From contig CP136061.1 in the NCBI GenBank assembly GCA_032622095.1, positions 257,024,077-257,088,076 on the forward strand: a stretch of 64,000 bases of DNA. The letters are read 5' to 3'. Below, piece after piece: positions 13,949 through 26,300 of this stretch (position 1 is its first letter; every line of letters begins with the position of its first letter). The position numbers were made by a program, and so were the translations under genes. The notes below the pieces were generated by a model. It made no database searches, was not told the origin of the DNA, and saw nothing but the letters and a program-made list of their open reading frames with translations. This stretch comes from Siphonodentalium dalli (taxonomy: Eukaryota; Mollusca; Scaphopoda; Gadilida; Siphonodentaliidae).

Positions 13949-13954
13949 TATAAA
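13949..13954 (+). promoter_or_regulatory. TATA box of the protease gene
   Basis: TATAAA in the context CCATATAAACAAG lies 36 bp upstream of the predicted start codon at 13990. A transcription start near 13979 would leave a 5' UTR of only about 10 bases. Position and context fit a core promoter; no experimental support is available. Confidence 0.6.
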
Positions 13955-13989
13955 CAAGTTCAGATAAATAGCTCAGGACAATATACACA

Positions 13990-14347
13990 ATGAATGGAAA
14001 CAAATCGTGTGTTTTGAATTTGTCTGCTGTGTATGTATTATGTTTACTTCAAGCATGTATATTAGTAGTGGACTCACAATGCCGACCCAGACAACCATGC
14101 ACGCTATGCATCACACATCTCGTGAGAAATTCCGCTGATTGCAACCAGTATTACTATTGTTTTATGGGATATCCATTCAAATTCAGATGTAGCGATGGAC
14201 TCGTTCTGTCAAAACAAACTAATACGTGCGTCCCGGAAAACAGCGGATATAATGACTGCTTTGGTCGGCAGACGACGCCAACAACAACTACGACAACCAC
14301 ACGTGCACCAGTCACGCGGGCTCCGTTCCGGCCAATCACAGGAAACA
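13990..14347 (+). CDS. protease exon 1: signal peptide, chitin-binding type-2 domain, Thr-rich linker
   Basis: The start ATG follows the TATA box by 36 bp and opens a hydrophobic signal peptide (residues 1-29, ending near VVDS). Six cysteines with the spacing C40-x10-C51-x5-C57-x9-C67-x12-C80-x9-C90, and the aromatic YYYC and GYPFKFRC segments, fit the CBM14/peritrophin-A fold. Two extra cysteines, C31 and C37, precede it. Residues 95-117 are a Thr/Pro linker likely to be O-glycosylated. The donor is AACA|GTGAGT at 14348, phase 1. The frame would stop soon after the donor, which supports this exon end. Confidence 0.9.
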
Positions 14348-17300
14348 GTGAGTATTGCATAATAATTCGACCCTAATTATTTGAATATACATCTGATTAA
14401 CGACAACGTTTATTATTTATGTCGATTGCTCTATATAATGTGGAACTCCATCCGTTTGAAATTAAGTTAATTGAATTTATCTCACTAAATATTTCTAACC
14501 AGACAGGAGAACCATCGAACGTATATACTTATCTTACATCCGCCCAGTAATGGAATATGCTTCCTCAGTATGGGATAATTGTACAGCTGAGGATTCAGGC
14601 CATCTCGAAGACATCCAAATTGAACCAATACGAAGCCGCGCGATTGGTCACAGGGGCAACTAGAAGCTGTAGTAAGGAATCTTTATTACGGGAAACCGAC
14701 TGGGACACACTTTCGAGCAGAAGAGAAAAAGCAAAACTTATTCAATGTTTCAAAATGATTAAGCGAGACACGCCTCCTTACTCATATACGCTTGTCCCTC
14801 CGGTATCTGGAAGCCAAACCAATTACGATTTCAGACAAAAAGGCCTCAGGTGCCCCCGTTTTTTTGCGACAAGATATGAAAATTCATTCCTGCCAGCCAC
14901 CGGAAAACTATGGAATAGCCTTCCACCAGAAGCGAAAAGTTGTGACACAGTATCAGAATTCAAGAGATATATCTCCAAAAATATCATCAACATACCATCA
15001 TATTGTTATACAACGTTACAAGACCAAGTCAAATCTACCACTGTCGTCTGAGAACCTACTGCAGTAACTTGAAATATGATCTGTTTTTGTAACCACCTAA
15101 ATAATAATCAATTCTGCGATTGTGGGGAACTAGAGACCGCCGAAATTGTTTTACTTCACTGTCCAATTTACAAAAAAGAGAGAGATAACTGTTTTGTGGG
15201 TCCTGTTATGACATTAAATGTGAACACTTTACTTAATGGGTCGGTTAATTCAACGTACAGTGAAAATACAGTCGTTTTCATGTCACTCCAAAAGTTCATA
15301 GATAGAACCAAACGATTTAACTGAGTTCCATCACTAATAGATATACATATCTCATCCAAAGAGTAGTGAAAATAAATAAGAACGCTCTCACAGTTAAATT
15401 ATGTAATCCGGGTGGGTCGGATCTGCGGCGATCAGCCGCGGACATGCTCGCGGGTGTCTGTGGAACGGACAATTCATCACTCGAGACCAAAATATTTCAT
15501 GAAAAAATATTTATAGGCTTACTGCCAGATTCCTTTATCTCGTATGTTTGTGTATGTTATATGTGTATTTATGTACCTTTTTGAGAAATAAAATATTGTT
15601 TACACTAACCAGATACATACAACTGAAAATTAAAGATGGATTATCTATCTTAATATTAGATAGTGTCCTGGGTATGAAATAATGCGTATGAGTTGGAAAT
15701 CACAGCCCCGAAACGCTTTTATCAATTAAAATAGATTTTATTTCTAATATTTTAATATAAAATGAGATGATAAAGTGGACACAGTATTGATATTTTTAGA
15801 ATAGATCATTAAGGCGATACCATATAGCGATATAGATCATTAAGGCGATACCATATAGCGATATAGATCATTAGGGTGTTCTTTTAGTTATGCTCCGAAC
15901 GTCAAATGTCCCAGATTGAACGTTTGTATTCTTATATTACATAGTTATAAGCGATAATGAGTCTAATTAACGTTTATTTGTGACAACAGTACACAATTAC
16001 ACAATAAAATTTCTGGTCTCTGTTTAGTAACCAAAATTGTTAGTTAGCTAAACAACCACACGTTTGAGACCAGAACATATTTGAAATATTATCAATATTA
16101 ATCGATAGAAACATTTCCGGACAGGGGTCTTCGATTCATATCTAATATATTATACCCCGGTAACTATATAACACATGTCTAAGTTCATTACAAATTTTCT
16201 CATTAAATATATCTAACCAGACACGTACAACTGGAAATGGCTTTCAACGAATGCATATCACAGGAACAATCTGGTAGGGTTATGAAATATAAATGGAGAA
16301 TAATATTGTTCAAAGTAGTAATGTTTACAAATACGATATCCAAATTGACAACACACACGATCATTCATATACCTTAATTCAATGCAGTGACTCGATGGTG
16401 AAATAAGTTTTGTTAGTATATCGCCGATAGATGCCTCCGTAATCGAGTAAATATTTACATTTGAGCGTAGATCAGACGATCTTTTCTATGGAGTGGTACG
16501 GTAGATTTGCTTCATATTTTCGGCGATGTTAGTAGAATGCTACATTAATCCAGTTGACATAGCGCCGATGTAATAACTGATAATTTTCACGCACCCGAAC
16601 AAGTACATAATATGTCTTTAAAATAATAAATACAAAATGAAAATAGCCCCAAAGACATGACGTAATATCTCTTTAAAGTGGTACTGTACTAAAGTTGTGT
16701 TGGTTTCTGTATCCTCCAGTGTTTGCCCTGTCCAGCAATATTCTTTGTAGCTATTTCTTTAGCCACTGGGGCAATTTTGTTAGCCACCTTTGAAAACTTT
16801 TAGCCATATACTGTGGGATCAATTAGCACTAGTACAGAAATCTAATTTACGTTTGCGATTCATGGTGAACATTCAACACTGTCCACTGCATTAACGTCAA
16901 TGAAATGTGAGAAGCTATTGAATTGGGCGTATATATGACTTCAGTCTTTTGCAATAAGTTTAAAACTCCGTAAAATAAAGTCATTTTGTTACACAAGAAG
17001 CCATTTCATAAACCTATGTTTACTCAATTGTGATAGCGTCTAAAGAATCCACCTCTAATCGATCATTAACTAATTGCCCAGGGCGTGAAACCGACGCCCG
17101 ATAGTATAGCTAATCGAACACACCCGTAATCTCGCCCTTCTAGTCAGCCCTTGTGAATTACATGTATGTTAAGTCGTCTTGTGCTAAGTAGGTTAATTTC
17201 TATTGTTTACAATAAATTGTCGTTCGAAAAATTCCTGTAGCCATATTTTTAGCCATCAGCATATTTATTGCAGCCACTTTGTCTTTTGTTCGCAACAATA

Positions 17301-20300
17301 ATATCCTCTGCTTCGTAGAATAAGGTAACCATGTAATATAGATTATATCCTCTGCTTCGTAGAATAAGGTAACCATGTAATATAGATTATTTATTATCGT
17401 AGAATAAGGTAACCATGTAATATAGATTATTTATTATCGTAGAATAAGGTAACCATGTAATATAGATTATATCCTCTGGTTCGTATAATAAGGTAACCAT
17501 GTAATATAGATTATTTATTATCGTAGAATAAGGTAACCATGTAATATAGATTACTATCCTCTGCTTCGTATAATAAGGTAACCATGTAATATAGATTATA
17601 TCCTCTGCTTCGTATAATAAGGTAACCATGTAATATAGATTATATCCTCTGCTTCGTAGAATAAGGTAACCATGTAATATAGATTATATCCTCTGCTTCG
17701 TATAATAAGGTAACCATGTAATATAGATTATTTTAATTGTATTAATTATATTACTCTGCATGTCAATATACCCCGATGCGTTATACAATATACCCCGATG
17801 CTTTATACAATAAATCACGCTTTGCCCAATCCATTATTCGTCAATTGATTTGATTACGTCTTGTACTCGAAATGTGTAACTTAGTTTATGGTCGGAGTCA
17901 TAAATTATATTTATATTAAATTATTAAATTTGATTTTAAGATAATATGTTAACCTGAACGTTTAATGGAAACATCTTCGACTAAAATTAATTAGGTTTCT
18001 ATATATTATCGATGTCATAACGGGAACTTTATATTGATATTGGCGTACTGTCTCCCTTTAACATTATCGGATGATCTAATCTTGATGAGAGTTCACCATT
18101 TTACTTCATAGCCTGGTAAAACTGTGTTTTCGGTAACACATTGCATCATTGTTGACATCCATGAATACGTTAATTGGTTCGATAGAACAGTTCTATAGTA
18201 TCGACTCGTATAAACAATACTGGGCGGTATACTATTAGAATATTGACCACGGTGGGGAATCACGTACTTTCGATGTTGGTGAGTACCACGCATTCATAAT
18301 GTGCAAACGCAAAAAAACACAATATATGAAAAACTGACACAAACATAGCATGTCGACTGTTACTCAGTAGTTTTTTATAACATTCTGACAAAAGTTTCCA
18401 GTCGGAGGTTCGTTCAATTCAATTCATTTATTTCTCATTTCCTTAACAAAGGCATTCAGATAAATATATTAAGTATATACAGATATGTACATATTTACAT
18501 GTGGAATACACTGAATGATCACCTCTTATAAAGAGCGTTTAAATATCCGAATGATCACCTCTTATAAAGAGCGTTTAAATATCCGAATGATCACCTCTTA
18601 TAAAGAGCGTTTAAATATCCGAATGATCACCTCTTATAAATAGCGTTTAGAATGATCACCTCTTATAAAGAGCGTTTAAATATCCGAATGATCACCTCTT
18701 ATAAATAGCGTTTAAATATTCGAATGATCACCTCTTATAAAGAGCGTTTAAATATCCGAATGATCACCTCTTATAAAGAGCGTTTACATATCCGAATGAT
18801 CACCTCTTATAAAGAGCGATTACATGTCCGAATGATCACCTCTTATAAAGAGCGTTTAAATATCCGAATGATCACCTCTTATAAAGAGCGTTTACATATC
18901 CGAATGATCACCTCTTATAAAGAGCGTTTAAATATCCGAATTATCACCTCTTATAAAGAGCGTTTAAACATCCGAATGATCACCTCTTATAAAGAGCGTT
19001 TAACTATCCGAATGATCACCTCTTATAAAGAGCGTTTAACTATCCGAATGATCACCTCTTATAAAGAGCGTTTAAATATCCGAATGGTCACCTCTTATAA
19101 AGAGCGTTTAAATATCCGCATGATCACCTCTTATAAAGAGCGTTTAACTATCCGAATGATCACCTCTTATAAAGAGCGTTTAAATATCCGAATGATCACC
19201 TCTTATAAAGAGCGTTTAAATATCCGAATGATCACCTCTTATAAAGAGCGTTTAACTATCCGAATGATCACCTCTTATAAAGAGCGTTTAACTATCCGAA
19301 TTATCACCTCTTATAAAGAGCGTTTAAATATCCGCATGATCACCTCTTATAAAGAGCGTTTAAATATCCGAATGATCACATCTTATAAAGAGCGTTTACA
19401 TATCCGAATTATCACCTCTTATAAAGAGGGTTTAACTATCTGAATGATCACCTCTTATAAAGAGCGTTTAAATATCCGAATGATCACCTCTTATAAAGAG
19501 CGTTTAACTATCTGAATGATCACCTCTTATAAAGAGCGTTTAAATATCCGAATGATCACCTCTTATAAAGAGCGTTTAAATATCCGAATGATCACCTCTT
19601 ATAAAGAGCGTTTAAATATCCGAATGATCACCTCTTATAAAGAGCGTTTAAATATCCGCATGATCGCCTCTTATACAGAGCGTTTAAATATCCGAATGAT
19701 CACCTCTTATAAAGAGCGTTTACTTATCCGAATGATCATCTCTTATAAAGAGCGTTTAAATATCCGAATGATCACCTCTTATAAAGAGCGTTTAAATATC
19801 CGAATGATCACCTCTTATAAGAGCGTTTAAATATAAGTGTAAACTATATAACACGATCACAGTGGATTTGCATCGCGTAAAACATAACTGCATCATCAAT
19901 TTGTTGCGATGATCAATGGATGTATATATGCCCCAAATAATGTTGATTTTGAAACATTTATGGACTGGATATCAATGCAATGAACGCGAAAACAAAACCA
20001 CAACCGCGAAGGCAACTGACTTCAGATAACTATATGAGCTACCTATCTAGGAGCATTCTTTAACCCAACAAGACGCAATGAAGTAATCAAAAATACAACT
20101 ATGAACACGGTATATGGGCCCCAAACAAAAATATCCATTCGCACGACATGGAACCAAAAAAAGCGCCCCGTGCTAGTCTATTCCGGACGTGGTAGAGATA
20201 AGGTTTAACTGACTTCTTACCAAAAATTGAAAATGGCTGGAATTGGCTGGGGTTTTTTGGCGCATGGTATATCAGTAATTTGTGTATTGATCGACCTATC

Positions 20301-23300
20301 GTATCCGTCCCTCCAAATTACGTACACATTTGGAGGTTCGAATGAGCCATGTCTGTTTAAAGCAACGGATAACCATGAGTTTAGTTAACATCCGAACACC
20401 AACAATGAACAATTCCGAGTCAACAAAAAGAACAAATTGCACCGAGACAAACGACAGGGGGGGTAGGAATATTCTATTGTGGATAATTATATAATTCTTG
20501 GGAAAGGGGCACAGCATCTAAAAATGGTAGCTTCAGGTTAAAAATTGTCTTTAAACGTAATAATATTATTCCCTATTTGTCATCATGAATCACCCCCAAG
20601 AGGCTACTCTAAGAAACAAACCCCGTCCCGATCGAACATATAATTCCAGAGATATTTGGCATCAATTCCAGATCATTTCCAAAAATGTTTATCGAAAGAC
20701 TTAAGTTGTCATAAACAGAATTTCATTACGACGAAATTTTATATAAATAAAACACCATTCCGCCTGATTGTTTTCAAAACATTTACAAAGATCTAACATT
20801 GGTTGAATCACGTCTGTACTTTGGCGATGACTGACATGCTCAAATTTATTTGACTTTGAAACATGTTTTTATCGCTTAAAGTTTGAAACTTGACCGGAAA
20901 ATAATCAATATTTACTGCGGAGTTCGCTTGGACTTGATCGCAGTACATGTTGCATGCCTGTCGATAGACCTATTTTCATTGGTCGATGTGAAATCGAAAG
21001 TAACAATGAAATCCTAAATACCGCATGTTCGTGGCCAGTGAAAATTGATGCACAATTAAAAACCCTTCAGAACCCTTCCAAAAATAAAATAACACAAATA
21101 ATATCAAAACAAGAATAAGATTTAAATAACAGTTGTTAGTACTTACCTAATTCTCGTAGAATGCTTTTTATTATCATGACAAATCTTTAAAAGAATATAA
21201 GCCAATCACGTCGCAAGTTACACATTCTGTGAGGATTATCAAAATATAAAAAATGGCGTACTTTGTCACATTTGAGCAACAGATACATGTTTCAAAGTCA
21301 AAACATATACGTGATTCAACCAATGTTATAGATCTTAGAAATGGTGCGTTTAATTTATTATCGTAGCGGAATGGCGGTTTATTTAGATCAAATTTCGTCG
21401 TTCTGAAATTCTGTTCCTGACAACTTAAGTCATCCGATGAACTTTGTTTAATTGATCTGGATTGGATGACGAATATCTCTGGAATTATATGTCCGATCGG
21501 GACGGAGTTTATTTCTACCCATAGAGTAGCCTCTTGGGGAGTGATGGATGATGACAAATAGTGAATAATATTTTAATTATTTTAAAGGGAATTTTAAGCG
21601 TGAAGCTACCATTTTTAGATGCTGTGTCCCTTTCCAAAGAACTATATTATATAATTATCCATAGTAAAAGAATCATGCCCCTGTGAGCCAAACATATTTG
21701 AAATGGTTAGCAAGTAAATTTCGTAACGTGTCGCCATGGACTGGTTTAGACGCCCCTGGAGTTCTATTCAGTTTATGCGCCTCAAAATACACATAATCAA
21801 ATTCGCGCTTGAATTGTCCCCGGTACCGAAATAGTCTGATACACAAGCGGTATGTAATACGGAACGTATAGTCTGTCGTCATACACAGGGGCGCCGGAAG
21901 CATCCAAGGGCAGGGGGGACAGAGCCTACAAAAAGGGCACTTTTCCGCAAAAAAGGGCATTTTCTCCGCAAACTCGGGAAAATAACCATAAATTCGTTGT
22001 GGCAAAAATCCCTGTTTTAATGGTATTTGTCGGTTTTTATGGCCGTTTTGTGATAAAATTGACAAAAAATTAATATTCCTTGTGAAATTGGTAGTATTTG
22101 GACCAAAAAAGTCACATTTTGCTATAAAAACACGAGATTAAACACACAAAAAGCATTTTCTGTCTCCAGAAAAAGGGCAAGTCCTGCCCCCGCTCGCCCC
22201 CTTGGTCAAGGGCAGGGGGGCCAGCTGCCCCCTCTGCCCCCCCCCCCTCTTCCGGCGCCCCTGGTCATACACAAGCGGTATATATAATAAATAGCGTTCT
22301 CATTTATGATAGTTTTACTCGTTTTCAACTTAAATCTGATGGATTCGTTTGTTTATTTTCGCCTGTGCCTTAGCCCTTCCGTAACTGGAGCTTCCTGAAA
22401 TATTGCGAAAACCTTGTGTCAATGCATTATTCTAAATATGCTAGTTTTTTAAATATTTTATAAGACCGTTTATTTGTCTATTTTTAGAACAGGCCATTCG
22501 GGTGATACCATATAGCGATATAGAGCATTAGGCTGTTCCTATGGCTACGTACCGAATGTCGTATGACCCAGATTGATTGGCTGTATTGTGTTATTCCATA
22601 GTTATAGGCGACAATGAGTATAATTAACGTTTATTTGTGACATAATTTCACAATAAAATTTCTGGCCTCTGTTAACAGTAACCACTATTGTTCGTTAGCT
22701 AAACAACCACACCTTTTTAGACCAGAAAATATTCGAAATAAAATTAATATTAATCGATAGAAGCAGTTCCGGACAGGGGTCTTCGATTCAGATCTAATAT
22801 TTTATACCCAGTAACTATAAAATACATGTTTACAAAGAGATAATTCACCTTTAACGCATGGTTAGTACGGCTGAAGGGGTCACTCTCATAAAAATGTACT
22901 GAAGGGTACACAGGTTTTGAAAATTTGTTGAAGGGTACACTGGGATTGAAAATGTGTTGAAGGGTACACAGGGATTGATATCGGCACTAACTTTTTCAAC
23001 TGTGTTCCTGATTATCTGGCGCCCATCCGCAGTTTGTTTTCAGTTTATTTCAATTTTCATTTGAAGGTAAACAATTATTCTCCAACAGAAATTATGGCAG
23101 ACGCGCAAACTGAGCGTTATTTAGAATGAGATTTTAAATCAACTTTACCCTTCAGTACATTTGCAAACCCTGTGTACCCCAGCACTTTTTTGTGAGATTG
23201 ACACTCTCGGCATTAGTAGGCCTAATCTTAATTATGGGGAATGACATCATACACTCACAGTAGAAATAGGATAGAATCATTTCTAACGCTGAAGGTGTCA

Positions 23301-26300
23301 CTCTCACATAAAAAGTACTGAAGGGTACACAGGTTTTGAAAATGTGCTGAATGGTCAACATATCCACCGTAAATGCGAACATAATCGACCTATTATGTGA
23401 AATAGATACGTAATGTGATTACTTGACTCTGAAATAAGCAGATGCTGGACTCAAATCCGTTATTTAGTTTTATGGCGCGGGCCACAGTGAAAACACATAT
23501 TTAAGAGCGGACACATGACAAGTCGTAAGTTGGCTTATTTGTGTAATTGTCGGCACATAATATGCTTAGCATTGCCTCATTATGAGTCGATAGTGTGACT
23601 AAACCGGACTAATTTTCAGCACATTATCGACTCAAATTGAGGAAATTCTAAGCTGATTGTCCACCTAAAATACGTTTTATTATGAGCAGATAACGTGCGA
23701 GTTTTCGGTAGAACAGGATGGAAGGGTACAGAGGATGGGAAATGTGTTGAATGGTACACCGAATTTGCTACCGGAGCAGTATAGTATAGTAACATAAATC
23801 GTGACAGACGAGAAAAATAAACGACATCATTTCAAACGAGGTTTCAAACCCTGTACATTTTCAAAACCTGTATACACATCTCTGATTGCGGGAAGAGCGA
23901 CCCCTTCAACCTTACTAATTAGTCTGTTCTCGTTCCCAGGCATGTGCGGAATAACTACGACACCTTTCATTGTGAACGGATACCCAGCAGCAGAGAACCA
24001 GTTCCCATGGCAAGCGTCCCTGCAGGTTGCATACGGGTTCTTTACATACCACGATTGCGGAGGAGTTCTCATCGACGAACGATGGATTCTGACCGCTGCC
24101 CATTGCTTAGTTAAGTAAGTAAACATAGCGATACAAGCATCTGGAGCGTTTGCGTTTGTGTTACAATACACCAAATTATTTGCATAGGCCTCAGTGTTAG
24201 CAAATCAAAGTATCGCGTCACACTGTAGTTTTCACAAACGTAACACTACCCTTAAAATGGAGAAAAAATGACATCTTAAAAAACAATTCGATAAATTATT
24301 CGCCAATTTGACAGCCGAAAAAAAACGTTCATAATGTGGCTATATTTGATGTTTCTCATCGGGAAACAAGTTTGCCAATTTTTTCGTGCACTTTTCATCC
24401 ATGTGTCATTGACCATTCAGCTGCCAGGATTTTTGTTACGCTGAGCCTAGCTTGGGATCCCAGGTGAAATCACTCCACTAATTTGTATTTGGTGTATTAT
24501 AACCTTTGTATTGTGGTTTAATATTGTATATAACTGACCGACAACATAGTTGGGATCTGCTTGATATATAATTTACAACCACATTCGCTCTTTAAGCATG
24601 CCCGGTTTCATTAAATCCGTTGCCACTATCTTATTACGCTGCAAATTGTCGGCTGAGACACCAGTGAAAGAGCTAATAATTTCGTTTTCGTGCATTGGCC
24701 TGCCTGAAGCATCCGACACATAACTCGAATATAATGTGTGGTAATGAAACTGCACCGTTTTGTGGAGCTGATCTTTAATCTTTAAATCAGTTGGTGATCG
24801 ATCGGAAATATCGGTTGTCGCTAAATTACGATTCATCTCAAGCAGCCTCTAAGGATGGACCCAAGTCACCCAACCTTCCGGAGTCGCTATCACATTAGGA
24901 AGTGCTTCGGAGTTATCGAACTCGCTTGATTAACTTCTACAAATAAAGTGCGTTTCTAGTTCGTGCGACGTTTTTCTTTTCAGTCGATCGCCCAACAATA
25001 TGTTTGTTGTGCTGGGAAGCAACACTAAATCGGTGGAATCAACGAAGGCACAGTCAAAACGAGTTAGTGGCCTTTACACGGTATGTATAAACCCCAGTTC
25101 TGATTAAGACTCTCGAACACAACTTAACAACGTTGTGACAGTTTTATTTAATTTCTATTTCAATCAAAGCCTTTGTCCCAACCAAGTTCATCCTCTACAC
25201 ATCAATCTATCACCTCATATATAATGCACCAAACCAGTACATTTCCCTACCACATATTATAAGACAGTCGCAAATGCCACACATGTTACATCACAAACTA
25301 TATATTCCGGACACATGTTTCCACCATGCAGTTATAATTTATAGGATGAAATCTTGAATTATTCTTTACTGTTTTACAATTAACGACGTTATGGACTTGT
25401 TCGGGTGCGTGAAACTGATAAGTTAGTATTCAGCCGCTATAACAACTGGAGGAATGTAGCATTATACTAACATCGGCGGAAATCTCAAGCAAACTGCCCG
25501 TACCACTCCATAGAAACCATCGTCCGAACTACTCGCAATTGTAAATATTTAATTCTCGATTTGGGACGCAACTATCTGTGGTAAACTAACGAAAACGATT
25601 TTGCCATCGAGAGTAAATTGCATTTAATTAAGAATTAAAAATGACGCCGTGTGTGGTCAATTCGGATCTAATATTTGTAAAAAATATATATATATCTACT
25701 TTGAGCATTATTCTCCATTTCTATCTGAACACCCTACTGGAGTGTTTCACATCACTTTAAACATCCCAAAACATTATAGGCCTACCTAGTACCCGCATGA
25801 TATAACTATACGGCATATATTGTCCCTACGACTCAGTGTAGCGATATGGTAATAAAGCGCTACGCTATTTCATAGACTCCACAGAGACCGCTCGTAAGTG
25901 TTGCAAGGGTTACAAATATTACAAATGATACAAAGTCCTAGTGAGAACACAGCAGCATATATTTTTCACATTTGTTTTGAGTTGACAAATAAAAGCAAAA
26001 ACTCGACAACTTGCCCAGCAGCCGCCGCGGCCTACCCTTCGAACTATGGTCGGACCAAAGACTTGTCCATAGAGCGGAAGCGGTGACGCGTTTATCCATT
26101 GTAGACCACACCCTTCCGGTACCCCCTACACATGCCACACCCTCCCGGTACCCCATACACCACATGATTCAACATTCAACAAAACAATCAGGACGAAAAC
26201 CAAAGAGACAGAACAGAAACGGAAACGTGGAAAAACAGAGAACAGTATTTCAAACAGGCGAACAATATAACAGATAACTGAAATAGAATCGAAACACTGT

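Noticed and set aside
18724-19830. Plus-strand ORFs of [12 protein letters not shown] repeats as a protein gene
   Set aside because: Open only because the period is 36 bp. No start context, and the array continues beyond the frame with deletions and stops.
21174-21557. 127-residue minus-strand ORF
   Set aside because: It lies in one arm of a long inverted repeat; the other arm does not keep the frame, and I recognise no domain.
23801-23939. Upstream extension of exon 2 in the same open frame
   Set aside because: The extension lies in repeat R3, and exon 1 joins at 23940 with correct phase and a CAG acceptor. The extra residues do not fit the S1 fold.
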